Source: Nyssa sinensis
Lineage: Eukaryota; Streptophyta; Magnoliopsida; Cornales; Nyssaceae
DNA: 64,000 nt
Direction of reading: 5' to 3'
Assembly (NCBI GenBank): GCA_008638375.1
Contig: CM018038.1
Span: forward strand, 16,080,515-16,144,514
Position 1 is the first letter of the stretch, and each line of letters starts with the position of its first letter. Shown one piece after another: positions 1 through 11,710 of this stretch. Below the pieces are notes generated by a model. The model made no database searches. It had not been told where the DNA came from and worked only from the letters and a program-made list of their open reading frames with translations. The position numbers were made by a program, and so were the translations under genes.

Positions 1-225
1 CGTAGTGATGAAAATTTGCATTTGTTAGAAATTTCTTTTGGTGAATTAAGAGATGTTGAAGAATTATTTCAGCCTACTCAGTTTGAGAATTTAATTGTTG
101 TGAAAGAAATTTTTTTTGCATGTTTTAGTATTGATGCAGTTGAAGATTTTGAAAATTTTAGCCTTACTCAAGAATCGTTTACAGACAAACAATTTTTATC
201 ATCAAGAGTACATAGTAGTTCTTAA
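1..225 (+). other. Partial open frame, unknown
   Basis: A frame open from the window edge ends in a TAA after about 75 codons. It is rich in Leu, Glu and Phe and looks faintly like a leucine-rich-repeat or transposon-derived tail, but no family motif is recognisable. The start lies outside the window. It could be the 3' end of a real exon or a chance open frame in AT-rich DNA, so no function is assigned. Confidence 0.2.
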
Positions 226-1755
226 CTTCAATTCATTCTGTACGTCACAAAATAATAAAATAGTTAACAACTACTAAGTACTACAGAAGTGATAGTGGAA
301 TTGCATGTCCGCCATCGATTCTTGAACAGGTCTAAGGTTTAATGAATGCATGAATGCATCAATTAAAAATTATAAAATAAAATTAAACTACTAATCAAGA
401 AATAATCATAAAAGTCATTTCAAAAGGCTCGGCAAAAAACATACTTGTTAGTTGGTTTCAAAATGCTCATTCCAAAAGTAAATGCAAAATCTCACATCAA
501 ATAAATAAATAAAATAGGAAAGCAACCATATACAATCACATGACAGTAAAAAAAAAAAAAAAAATATTACTTAATTTGAAAGCATTATTTACATGCTTCA
601 GACCAAAGGAGAATTTGAGAAGTTTCCCAACATCAGTTCTTATCTATTCTCATTAATATTCAATCAACAGTTCATTGCATAACCAATATAAACTCATATA
701 CTATACAAATGTAACATATACATCAATCCATACTGTAATACCCCAAAAATCCAACATGCCTTAGACTGCACCCAACCTAATAAAATTAGGTTATGTCACA
801 GTAATAATCAATATAGTCCCAAATACAGTAAGTCATAACGGGATTATTTTTCGAAGATATGAAATGAATCACCAAAAAATGGAATATGCTTGAAAAATAG
901 CTAACTTAGTCGACCGAGTACTAAGATGAATAAATGGGACCGATGCGAAGACTTAATTTTGAAAATAATGTAAAGTATGAACGGGCATCCAATATAGGTA
1001 AAATAAATAATAATAATAATGCCAAAGCCCGACTTTAAGTCAAACTTGCCAGTATTCCATAAATTAATATTTTATGAAAAACGATAATAAATACCGGGAG
1101 ATATCCTATGTACGCATGTATAAGTATACCAAGTAATATGTCTGTAATACATGATATGTATAAATATAATAAAAATATTTAAGTAGATATATATATATAT
1201 ATATATAAAACTGAAAGGATTATAAAAGAAAAACCGAAGGCTGCTCGTGCATATAATGTATATATGTATGTATATATATATATAATATTATAAAACTAGA
1301 AGCTTCCAATGGAAGCTAGCAGGTCATGTATATAAGCAGCCGAAACTGCTGGAAAAAGAGAGATATAACAGCGTGGAAGCTGCTGGAACAATTGAGAATT
1401 TTACAAAAAGGGGCAGCGTTGGAAGCTTCTAGCAGGAAGCTTGTTGGAAAATATGAAGATAATTTTGGAAGCTTCTTGAAAAAGTTGGAACAGTGGAAAA
1501 AAGAGGAAGAGGGGCAACACGTCTGAGGAACTAAAAGAGTAGAGAAACTCTTGAAGCTTCTACATAAAGTCTCTAGTCAAAGCACATGTGGGATATAATA
1601 TTGATGCAATCAGGATATAATATTGATGATTTCGTTCAAGAAGCTCAAACACGGTGGCTCGACGTCCTTGCAGCAAAATAGGCGATGGGTTGCGCCGTTC
1701 ACGTTCTGGCCGGCGATGGGTTGCGTCGTTCACGTTCTGGTAGTGGTTTCAAATA

Positions 1756-1788
<33 letters not shown>

Positions 1789-2110
1789 AACACATAAATA
1801 TATGGGTTGGCCGTTGGCAAGGGAAAGAGAGGGATACCTCTGATGGTCTGAACTGAACTGTAGTCCCTGGAGAAGCAAGCTCGACTTACAGCGAAATCGA
1901 CGATGGCGATGGGTATTGCACCATTCCTGTTCTGGCCGTTCCCGTTTCTGCAGCAAGTAGTGGTGATGTTGGTTGCAACGTGAAGAAGGTTTAGATTAGG
2001 GTTTTGAAATTGTCTTTTGATATGTGTACATGAAAGAGGCAAGTTTAGTGTATAACACGCTGATCGGGAGGGAAACCGTGACCTTTCGGTTTCCTTCATA
2101 TTTTTTTGTA
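226..2110. other. AT-rich non-coding DNA with unassigned repeats
   Basis: No convincing gene. A TA-dinucleotide run lies at about 1187-1207. A TATA-like motif at about 1328 precedes a patch (1300-1560) in which GAAGCTTC or GGAAGCT recurs several times. The string TGTAATACCCC at about 734 resembles the start of some plant LTRs, but no partner was found. On the minus strand around 2010-1990 there is AAACCCTAA-type sequence typical of plant 5' leaders. Confidence 0.4.
1681..1740. repeat. 31-bp tandem repeat, two copies
   Basis: Two consecutive copies (1681-1711 and 1712-1740) share the core GCGATGGGTTGCG followed by CGTTCACGTTCTGG, differing at one base. A more diverged third version of the same text appears near 1907-1940. 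Confidence 0.7.
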
Positions 2111-2352
2111 AAAAATAATTAAACCGTTAACGACAATTACAATAAACCGCCGCTACTTAGCGACACTTAATCAAATCACCGCTACTTAGCAGCGCTATTC
2201 GCGGCAGTTACTAAAATTTGCCATTGTATTTCATTAAAACGACTTCGTTTTTTTAGAAATAAGTGGCGATTATAGGAAACGCCGCTCCTTTACGGCGGTT
2301 ATATTAAAGCGCCGCTCAGAATTCGCAGCGAAAGGCCTATTTTCTTATAGTG
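2111..2352. mobile_element. CACTA element terminus with subterminal repeats
   Basis: The stretch ends at 2352 with TTTTCTTATAGTG, the complement of CACTATAAGAAAA, a typical CACTA (En/Spm) terminal inverted repeat. The preceding 200 bp carry GCCGCT/GCGGCG subterminal motifs like those of the element at 3.5-8.8 kb, and both share the end text AAAGGCC[C/T]AT. The body of this element lies to the left. If the AAACCCTAA-like leader near 2000 belongs to it, it would be transcribed leftward. No transposase remnant of it was identified. Confidence 0.7.
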
Positions 2353-2411
2353 ATAAGATGTAAAATCGCTTTGATACCAAATGTAAGATTTAAAATCACT
2401 TTGATACCAAA

Positions 2412-2876
2412 TGTAAAATCTAAAAATTATTGAACAAAAAAAAATAAAGAAGAAATAAAGTGAACAAACTAATTTTTATTGAAGAAAATTCATATAACAA
2501 CCCACTCTCACAACAAGACCCTCACACTTATTGTTATGACAATCTCACTTCACATCTATTCAGCCCACTGCATTCTACAATCTTTATATTTTGCCACCAC
2601 TCATCACATTTTTCTATTATTTTTGTGGCTCACAATTTAATGTGACAAAGACTCACATATATATAACATTGACACTAAGTCCTATATTGATTAGGACATC
2701 TAATCTCATACACACTAATATATCTTATTTAACTATAATCAGAAAACTAACTCTCATTAGAATATTAGTTCAACTATAATTAGGACTACCCAAAAATACT
2801 CCAAATATTATTAGGACTCAATAAACCAAATTAAGAAACTTCCTAAAATTTATGGGCTTGGTTTAATTGGCCAACA
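2412..2876 (-). mobile_element. Retrotransposon LTR, minus strand
   Basis: Read on the minus strand this 465-bp segment starts TGTTGGCCAATT and ends TTTTACA. Just upstream on that strand is a purine-rich AAGAGAGGCA tract (polypurine-tract position), which suggests a 3' LTR. Immediately downstream (2411-2398) is TTTGGTATCAAAGT, close to the initiator-tRNA-Met primer-binding site, which would normally follow a 5' LTR. The short end-plus-PBS text is repeated again at 2359-2390. Confidence 0.6.
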
Positions 2877-2885
2877 ATGCCTCTC

Positions 2886-3446
2886 TTAAACCAAGCTCGC
2901 CAAAGGAGCTTTACCAACACCTTTATGAGCAAGAATCTTCAAAGCAATTTTTGTTGCTATAAGAAGCTTTTGCAACAAAAATTTGGAATAATCATCTATC
3001 TTTATCTTTACATGTAGATGTGGTCGAATCTTGTACTTGACATACAACTTCTTAGCTTGTTCAGCACAATCAAATAACAAATCCATGCTCATCCATTCAA
3101 AATTAAAATCAGTAAAAGAATTATCCATGCCAATAATTTCATCATCATAATGATGCAAAACCTACCAATATTTTAGAATACCAAAATCTTCCTTTCGAAC
3201 AAAATCTGCACCAATAAAATTATTAAGATCCAAACCAATATTGTAGTACAACAAGAATTTATCAAAGCCGATGAAATCACAAATTTCAAACAACTTAGGC
3301 TTCTCAATTCTCAAAAATTCAACATAGCCTCGAATAATAAAATTCTCAATACCAATAAAATAAAAAAACTTTGGATTTGAACATTTTTCAATCTCACTAT
3401 GTTTTGATTCCAAAGTATTTGGCAAATCAAACAAAGAATTGTCCTA
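2886..3446 (-). pseudogene. Retroelement internal region remnant
   Basis: On the minus strand one frame runs from a stop near 3446 to 2886 with a single interrupting stop at 3162-3164, about 185 codons. The sequence is rich in Phe, Ile, Asp and Lys, with no recognised domain. It abuts the polypurine-like tract and LTR at 2412-2876, so it is probably the 3' end of that element's internal region. It is cut off at about 3447-3490 by the CACTA sequence. Confidence 0.35.
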
Positions 3447-3490
3447 ATTTGGACAGTTTGGGAATGCACCATCTGCATTGTAGTGAGTAG

Positions 3491-4722
3491 CTTTTACTTC
3501 CCAAGGGCTCAATTGCTGAGGGATATTTAGTAAAAGAATGCATGAATTTTTGTGAAAGGTATTTAGAGGATGTTGAAACTAAGTCCAACTGCCCAATTAG
3601 GAATTATGATGGAAATAACAAGTCTGGTCGGGGATTAAGAAATGGCAAACAATTTCTCCTTGATGACATCACATGGGTTCAAGCACATCGGTATGTGCTA
3701 ATGAACTTCGATGCAATCACTTCATTTCGAGAGTAAGTCACCTTTCACTTGTATTTCATAAAAATATGACTGAATTATAATATGAGTAAATCTTTATTGA
3801 CATATTAACTTGACAGGAAACACGTTACATTGCTTAGGAATGAGAGGCCACATGCAGAAGAGCACCGAATTTGTCATATTCACAATGAAACATTTCACAT
3901 TTGGTTTATGGATCATGTAAGTAGATATATTCATACGTAATTAAATTTGTATGCCAGACATGTCATGCTAATTTTTTTTTTTTTACAAAAAAAATGTAGG
4001 TTAAGCAACTTAGACAAACAAGTAATGCACAAATATCACCTGAAGCTGAAATATTATCTGCGGGTCCTGACCAGTGAGGAAGGAGATATACAGGATATGT
4101 AATCAATGGGTTCAGATTTCGAACAAAAAAGCGTGAGAGTAAAAGAAAAACTCAAAATAGTGGAGTTTTGTTGAATGTAAGTACGACTAGTTTTGCAAGT
4201 GCGAGAGATAGGAACCCAGTCGAAGGGAATGTCAGTTTCTATGGAGTTTTAACAGACATTATTGAACTTAGATACACAAATGATCTTAAATTTGTGTTAT
4301 TTAAGTGTGATTGGATTGATAACAATGTAGGAAAAAAGATAGATGAGTTTGGGTTCACATTAGTTAACTTCAAACATTTTTTGTACAAAGAAAATCGACT
4401 GGGGGATGAACTTTTCATTCTTGCATCACAAGCACAAGAAGTTTGGTATGTGCAAGATTTATTGGAGAAAGATTGGCATATCATTATGATTATGACACCT
4501 AGAGACGTGTTTGATGTGCTAGCGAAAGAGCACATGACAGAACCACAAGTGAAACCATATAATGGTCAGCATTTTCATGATAATACATTCACAAATGATG
4601 AAGATTCCGCATGGGTTATGCGTGCTGTCGATGGAGCAACAGTTGATGTAAATATTGTTGAAGATGATGATGTTGACACTGAGAGTGATGATGATGTTGA
4701 CACTGAGAGTGATGATGATTAG
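3491..4722 (+). pseudogene. CACTA TNP2 transposase, C-terminal part (DUF4218/DUF4216)
   Basis: Exon pieces at about 3491-3736, 3815-3918, 3999-4080 and 4081-4722 encode the C-terminal half of a CACTA TNP2-type transposase. The first piece contains KGSIAEGYL and FCERYLEDVET, matching the end of the DUF4218 region (family pattern GSIAEGY...F.SRYL..VET). The last piece is a clear DUF4216 domain, with YGVLTDIIEL, VLFKCDW and FILASQAQEVWYVQD, ending in an acidic Asp-rich tail. A TAG at 3488 and a TGA at 4075-4077 (just before GRRYTGYVING) interrupt the frame. The Transposase_21 catalytic domain is absent. The DUF4216 tail is open through 4722. Confidence 0.85.
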
Positions 4723-4917
4723 CAATTTTATAATATCATTTTATTTTGTTTTCATTATTCAACATTTTATTCTTGTATGAACTTATTATAGTGTGTGTAT
4801 GTGTATTTTTTTTTCAACATATACACCCATTCTTTATCATTGTAATGATTGTTTGAATTATTAACTTCTTTTTAATGGTTGTTTAAGTTCTATATAATCT
4901 TACAGATTTTTTTTAAC

Positions 4918-7445
4918 ATGAGGCCACGAAAGATAACATATTTGAAAAAATCAATAAATCCATGCCCCACCACCAACCCCAACCCCAAACCAACCCTCCC
5001 CGACCATCACGCCCCACCACCAATCAACCCCAACCCCAAACCAACCCTCCCCGACCACCACCTCCACCACCACTACCATCATCACCAGTTCATACATTAC
5101 CACAGTCTCTGTCAGGCACTTCTACAAGTATGTATGTACTTATATATTAACATGTGTTATTTTTAATTCAAATTTCATGCATTTTCTTAGATTAAAGGGT
5201 GTCCATATTTATGTAATTTTTAACATTGATTAGGTCCAAGTTCAGTACCTTCTACTAATTGTTCTCAATCTCGAGGACCTTCTCAAGCAAATCCTTCATA
5301 GGGTACAAGGCATGTATTGAATGTCGAATTAGATGAGATATTGCTCCCAATTGGAGACAAGGCAACATCTCTTCAAACACAATTGGGTATTATAGCTAAA
5401 AAAACAGACTAAGATTACCCCTAACATATAAAGATTGTAAAAATGTGCCGAAAGAACTTAAGAATCGTATTTTTGATGATGTGAAGGTATAAGAACTATA
5501 AGAACATATAATAATGATAGTTTAGAACCCTTTTATTTTATTTATATGATGTTTACATATGTAATTTTTTTAATACAAGAAAATACTGGTGTAGAAGATA
5601 TATTTAAATCCAACTGCATGAAATTCCTTGCCAATAAATGGAGGGACTGGAAATGTCGCTTGAAAAAAGATTTCTATGATGCATTTGACACTGATGAAGA
5701 GCGCCTTGCGCATCGTCCAGATAGGGTAATAGAAAATCAGTGGGAATATATAGTCCAACATAAGGGTTCTCAATCTGCAAAGGTATGAAACTTATATACT
5801 AGTTGTCTGTAATTTTTTTATTTATCTATCTTACACAATTTATTGAAAAAATTTCTTGAAAGTCTATAATTTATTATAGGAACGTAGCGAAATCAATAAA
5901 GCTAATCGTGTTAAGCAGAAGATGAGCCACTTAACTGGAAGAATGGCCCATTGCCGTGTTTGGGATAAGGTAAAATAAAATATTAAGTTGTAAGGGAATT
6001 TTAAGTTATTATATTGTCTACTTATACATATTTAATTTAATACAAATGTTTGCACTATCTTTTCATGTAGTTGAAGAAATCTACTGAGAAGGAACCAGAT
6101 CGAATTACTATGTTTATTGAAACACATACCAAGAAAAATGGTCAAATAGTTGACCAGGCATCAACTGATACAATTGTATGTTTAATACATATTATGAATA
6201 TAGAAAAATGTCATATTTTTATGAAAATGATGTTTATTATTTACTATATTCACTAACTCTGAAAATTTTATAGGAAAAGTTCAACGAACAACTTTCACAG
6301 GTACCAGAATCTTCACAAACATTAGATTTTCGTGAGGAGGTTTTCTCCAATGTCATGGGACAAGAAAGGCATGGTCGTGTGAGGACTTACGGCTTAGGCT
6401 CCACCCCATCTGCTTTATTTGCTCGCAAACGGGATGATGAGAATAGGAGAGAATCAGAGCATACAAAAGAAAAGTTAGATCAGATCCAGGGTGAGATCAA
6501 CGAATGGAAGAATAAATGTGAATCGTTATTCGCAACAGTTGAGATAATGTGAGTTCATATGCAAAAAATAGGATTTTCAATGAATGGTGCACCCTTTATT
6601 GGTTCTAGTACTGGACAGGTATGACAAATTTAAGGGTTTTTAAATTTAAGATTATACTGATCTTCATTTAAAAAAATCAATATACAATATAATTATCTAA
6701 TTTAAAATAGGTTCCGGATGCATCAAGTGCTCACCAACTACATCTATCAGAGGATGCAAACTCAGATGATCAGTTGTCATCTCCCTCACAGACACCACCT
6801 TCTTCGCCTCATGAGGTTAGATATGTTTTCTCTTTGGTGATTATATTAGTAATTAGTGACTCATATCATTCAATTCAAATATCTAATGCAAGAACCTTCA
6901 ACAAAAAAATTAAAGAAGCAACCCCATCACAACAATGATACTCTAAGGGTAAGTTTTTCATTTAATAATTACAACATTCTCTTATAATCCAATACTCTAT
7001 ATATATGCTTTTTTTTTCTAGGTCTATATAAATATATAATAACTAAAATCTTAAATAGTTAGGATTATTTTTAAAAAAGGTAATAATGATAATTGTAGGT
7101 GGGAATGAAAGTTAATCTCCTTAGCTTCCAAATACCAAAAGTAGTTATGGCGAAGGGATCCATTGTTAGTTTGGACCCATCAAGAAAAGTAGAAGAGGTG
7201 TCACTTGGACCATACTTTTGTGAAGTAAATATTAAGGAGGTTGCAAAACGCCGCTATCCTTTGATAAGGCCCCTTGATAGTGTTGACATGCTTCAAGAGG
7301 CTATTGGAGAAAATATTGCATGGAAAATTAGTGATGTAGTATGTGTTATTTTTTCTAATATCATGATTTTACAACTAAATATTAGCTTGCATAAACTAAT
7401 TTATTTATTTATTTTGCATTTTGTCAGGTTAATGAGAATGAGTAA
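4918..7445 (+). pseudogene. CACTA second ORF, Transposase_24 (Ptta/En/Spm)-like
   Basis: A multi-exon gene with AG/GT-bounded pieces follows TNP2. A Pro-rich start at about 4918-5150 contains an internal tandem duplication of about 48 bp. Further pieces lie near 5235-5415 and 5418-5487, then 5581-5782, 5880-5970, 6071-6174, 6274-6552, 6711-6815 and 7099-7338, with a short end at 7428-7445. The piece at 5581-5782 carries CMKFLANKWRDWKCRLKKDFYDAF in two segments, and 5880-5970 carries NRVKQKMSHLTGR; both are characteristic of the plant Transposase_24 family. The piece at 7099-7338 matches the usual C-terminal module (MAKGSIVSLDPSRKV). Stops at about 5299 and 6550 suggest it is no longer functional. 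Confidence 0.75.
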
Positions 7446-7879
7446 ATGACAGACTATTATCTTTGATGTTGGGCTTCTCGTTGGATTGTTGTTTTTTATG
7501 ATGGACTGTTGTTAATGATGCTTGGAGTTGGAGTTCATTTTAATTAGCATGCTTTTTACTTGTTTGAGACTTTTCTTTAGGAATTTATTTTCCTGGTTAT
7601 TTGGTTGTTGATGACTATTGTATTTGTTATTTGTTTGATGAATATCTTACTTGGATATTAGGAAATTATCTATCTTGGATTTTATTTGTATGGATATTAA
7701 TTTGGATTTGAGTTGGTGATGTCAAGTGAGATTTTAATTTGGTTTTATATGAATGGATAAGTTTTGGTATGAGACATCTTATGTGTGGATTGATGTATTG
7801 AGTGTTTAGTGCACTTAATTAGTGAATATGTTTAAAATTTTGTAGGAATAGGTTAAAATCATTTTAAAAAGTGATAATT

Positions 7880-8310
7880 GATTAGGAGTATATTAGCGGT
7901 AGTTTTTTTCTCCATATAAAAAATTACGACAGAAGATAAACGCTACAAATTTTTTGCGGCATTTAAAGAATTATCACAAAATTAAATGCTTTTAGCGGCG
8001 GTAAAATAATTGTCAGAAATGATAAACACCACATATGTTGTTGCGGCGGTTGTAAAAGGGTCACAAACGTTTTCAGCATTGTGGCGTCTTCTAATTAAAT
8101 GCCACTACCAAAAAAGGCTTTAGTGGCGGTTATACAATGGCTCCAAATGTTGTCTATTAGCGGCGGTTGCGAATGTGCCACCAAATTAATGACAATTAGA
8201 AAAACGCCACTACATGCGTCATTTATACCCATATTCGTCAAACAACACTTTTTGTTTTTTCGGCAAATCCATTCGCCACTAAAACAGCCACAAATCATTT
8301 GCGGCAGTTC
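7880..8310. repeat. CACTA subterminal repeat region
   Basis: Repeated GCGGCGG, AGCGGC and GCCGC-like motifs in both orientations, spaced tens of bases apart, lie between the transposase gene and the terminal repeats. Such arrays are transposase-binding regions in CACTA elements. Open frames read across this DNA are incidental. Confidence 0.7.
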
Positions 8311-8802
8311 CAAAACTGCCGCAACAAAAACATGACGGAGGCATTGGCGTCAAAAAGATAAAACGCTGAAAAAATGCCACAAATGTAAGTAGTGGCGGTT
8401 TTTAAACCCTTTAGCAGCGTATGTAAAATGCCGCAAAAGGCCCATGTTCTTGTAGTATACAGATCTCATATTATATTTGGAACTGTCGCAACAAAAATAC
8501 GACGGAAGCATTGGCGTCAAAAAGATAAAACGTTGAAAAAACGTCACAAATGTAAGTAGTAGCGGTTTTTAAATCCTTTAGCAGCGTATGTAAAATGACG
8601 CGAAAGGCCCATTTTCTTGTAGTATACATATCTCATATTATATCTGGAACTGCCGCAACAAAAATATGAGGGAGATATTGGCGTCAAAAAGATAAAATGC
8701 TACAAATGTAAGTAGTGGCGGTTTTTAAACCCTTTAGTAGCGTATGTAAAATGCTGCGAAAGGCCCATTTTCTTGTAGTATACAGATCTCATATTATATC
8801 TG
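8311..8802. repeat. Three tandem copies of the CACTA terminus
   Basis: Units at 8311-8478, 8479-8645 and 8646-8802 (168, 167 and 157 bp) each run from ACTG[C/T]CGCAACAAAAA to CTTGTAGTATACA followed by ATCTCATATTATAT. Each therefore contains the subterminal GCGG motif and the inverted-repeat end GGCCCAT.TTCTTGTAGTA. The third unit lacks about 11 bp around its middle. Confidence 0.85.
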
Positions 8803-9019
8803 CCCCCAAGTTTGGATATTTGTGCTTCTGATTCTATTCAACCAGAATGGCCCCTACAGCAGCAATGCTTATACTTCCACTCTGTAGATCAAGCACAAAA
8901 ACTATTGTTGTTTCTTGCTCACCTGAAAAAGCTTTCCATCTTTATATGATCACCACCAAGAATTGTAATTCTGTACACACAGGATCTGAAGCTGCACAAA
9001 ACTAAAAAATGGACATTGA

Positions 9020-9128
9020 TCACTCATCTTCAGCATTGTCCTCAACCTTTGGAGGGAGATTCCAAGAAGCCCTTGAGCTCAGTTGTTGGTCATCCTGATC
9101 ATCTCGTCCATATCTCCTCTTGTCACCT
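9020..9128 (-). other. Orphan 3'-terminal exon, unidentified gene
   Basis: On the minus strand a CT-repeat-rich tract ending in AG at about 9129 is followed by a 36-codon open frame to a TGA at 9022-9020. It encodes an acidic/basic tail containing DKRRYGRDDQDDQQ and ASWNLPPKVEDNAEDE. The composition looks protein-like and the start is a plausible splice acceptor, but no upstream exon was found before the next locus and the family is not recognised. It may be the severed 3' end of a host gene; downstream sequence to 8803 could be its 3' UTR, cut by the CACTA terminus. Confidence 0.35.
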
Positions 9129-10689
9129 CTCTCTCTCTCTGTATGTGTGTATATGTATATATCTGTCTATTCCAATCTAATTTTTCCATTTGTTCACAAG
9201 GCAGCAGATATATTTCTAATTGTCTAGAGCAAAGTCATGACTTCAATATGCTAAAATGAAGTAACGTGTGCTAGTAATTATCATTGAGATGATAAATCAA
9301 GAAAATGAAAGTGAGACTTGTTATCATTTCCCAAAAAAATTGAAAAATAGTAATTGATGAATGTTTAAAGCATGTTTTTGTTCGTTTCAACATTATTAAC
9401 CACTGAAATTAAGAACAATAATGTTGATGTTGGCAGGGAAGATACAATAATACTGTTATACGTGTTGCGCGGAAGTTATAAAAATAAATAATGAATCGAT
9501 CTCAAACAAAAATAATGAAAATACAAAATTTAAGATTTATGTGATTTGACAATATGCCAATATCAATAGAGAGCAACGATCAATTTATCTAATGACGATT
9601 CACAATCGGCTTTCTTTTTCAAGAACCCTAAAAATAATATCCTTGGATTAGAAATATCAAAACAAAAATTATGAAAGATTTTTCATACTGAGCTATCAAG
9701 AATCCAGGCGAATTTATGATAGTTACCCAACAATAATTTATACAACTCTGTATTAGATCAACGAAGATTCAAGCTGTCAAACCTCATTTAGCCTAAATGT
9801 TGGTAATCAGATAAAGTGAATAAGGAAAAAAAGAGAGCCAATACTCTCTTTGGTAGTTCTTAATGCGAGTCTTGTTTTTCTATGCATATATTATTTGCTA
9901 ATTGGATATAATAATTGACTTAAATGGTTGTGTAATTTTATCTAATAATGATTTTACACAGTAAAATGGAATGTCTGCCAAATATTTATGGGAGGGAAAC
10001 CATTGAGTTTTTGAAGGAAAATAAAAAATATCGTCATCCCCTCTATTATTTCTCACTCTCTCAATTGGAAGTAAGATTCAAATGAGTTTTTTTTGAATCC
10101 AACATCGAGCATTTGATTCTAAAATGCATTCATCCTTCTTTTTGTAAATATGAGAGCACGAATGGTTTAATTATAAGTTTTTAAAAGAATTTTAGATTTA
10201 CTTGATCCGTATAAGTATACGCTATCTTGCTTTCAAAACCAAATTTGTTGGCAAGTTTTTATAAATACAGTATACTGAATTTATTTAGATGGAAGAATTT
10301 GAAGAAAAGAAAAAATTGAAATGAAATAATATACAAAGATTTTGTTTGAATTTTTAAATTAAAAAAAAAAAAAGGCTATGAAAAGAAAAAAAAAAGTACA
10401 GTAATAAAGATCACTTATTAAACCTGTCCAAAGCTGAAGAAATTTGAAAAAAAAAAGAAGTATTTTTAATGAAAAATTTAAAATATCAATTATACCCTTT
10501 TTGTTTAAAAATTAGAATTATTATAATAAAAAAATTAATTATTAAAGAATTTATACAATTTGTTTTTTTTCTATACTAATTATTTAAATAAAAATTTTTT
10601 CTCTAATTATTCAAACAAACTGAAAATAAACAAATTATTATTTTTTCTTTCTCTATTTTAAAATTATATTTTCCCCCTCTCCGAAATTC
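9129..10689. other. Non-coding AT-rich DNA
   Basis: No gene seen. The segment at about 9435-10000 has a moderately complex sequence that could be an LTR or DNA-element relic, but no terminal repeats were matched. From 10130 to 10620 the sequence is mostly A/T runs. Confidence 0.4.
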
Positions 10690-11710
10690 CCGTTTCCCCG
10701 AACTCGTCCGGTTTTTAAATCCTATTCCCAACCCAAACTCGAATTCGTTTGTGATCACCCATATCCGCTGCATTAGGGGAGCAAAGAAAAGGTCCGGCAT
10801 GGAGATAGAAAGACCGGAAATTCTTGAAAGAGGTTGGTTCGATCTTATCCTTCATTTCCGATTGAAGTTCTCTTCATATATACATGTTTCTATACGTATC
10901 ATGTTATGTTATAATTTCGTGTTTTGCACGATGGAACTGATTCTAATAATGGTTCGTGAACATCTCCAGTGTGGTTTCTAAATTTTTATCCAAATTAAAA
11001 TAAGAATTTGAGTAAAAGTTGAATTTGAGTGTCATGTGTTCTAATAGTCACTTAAATTTGAGTCTCTAAATTATTTTGTACAGATTTGAGTTTGAATTTG
11101 AGTAACCAGTATAGAAGATTTTTGTAAATTTTGACTCAAATTTAAATTTAAGTTAGGATTTGATTCACCACTTGAATGCTGCAGTTAGGTTAATGTGTTT
11201 TACTGGTAGTTAGATTTGGACTGTTTTGTTTTATTTTGGGAATGAACTACAAGAATCGCACAATTGATTTGAGGGCCTGGAGATTTGTGATGCTCGTAAT
11301 TCTTAGTTTAAAAAATTAAGGGCCTTGCGTGATTATTTAAATGTGTTGATACAGATGAAAAATGCGGTAGAATGGTGTATTCATGGTGACCTTGACAATG
11401 TATACACGACACTCTTATATTTGCAAGAAGTAGAGAAAACGAAAACTGATCTTCTCATGGTGACTTTCAGGTACGCGTATCATTGTATTTTTGTCATTAG
11501 TTTCAGTTTGAATTTTAACTATTTTAGTTTCTGTAATGTTAGTAATTTCAAACATCAGTAGAGATTATCCAGTCGGTACTTATTAGTTCATGGTCAATGT
11601 TATTCATCAAATACAATGTTTGGGTACATTTATCAGCCAATGTGCATGTGAAAGGAACTTAAGAAGGGAAAGATAGGAAAGGAAAAAAAAGTTATTTCTT
11701 TTCCTGTTTA

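Larger units (their letters stand above)
3491..8802 (+). mobile_element. CACTA (En/Spm) transposon, 5'-truncated
   Basis: Two degenerate transposase-related genes in the same orientation are followed by a GCGGC-rich subterminal region and a terminus resembling the CACTA inverted repeat (complement TACTACAAGAA, first base changed from C). The 5' end, including the TNP2 catalytic domain and the 5' inverted repeat, is missing; homology starts abruptly at about 3491 beside an unrelated LTR remnant. The terminus is present in three tandem copies. The element cannot be autonomous in this state. Confidence 0.85.

Noticed and set aside
1699..2099. Two overlapping minus-strand frames of 85 and 116 codons
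   Set aside because: They read through a TA microsatellite and share the same DNA in two frames. No family features.
8095..8547. Frames of 65-78 codons on both strands
   Set aside because: They lie in CACTA subterminal and terminal repeats and are incidental.
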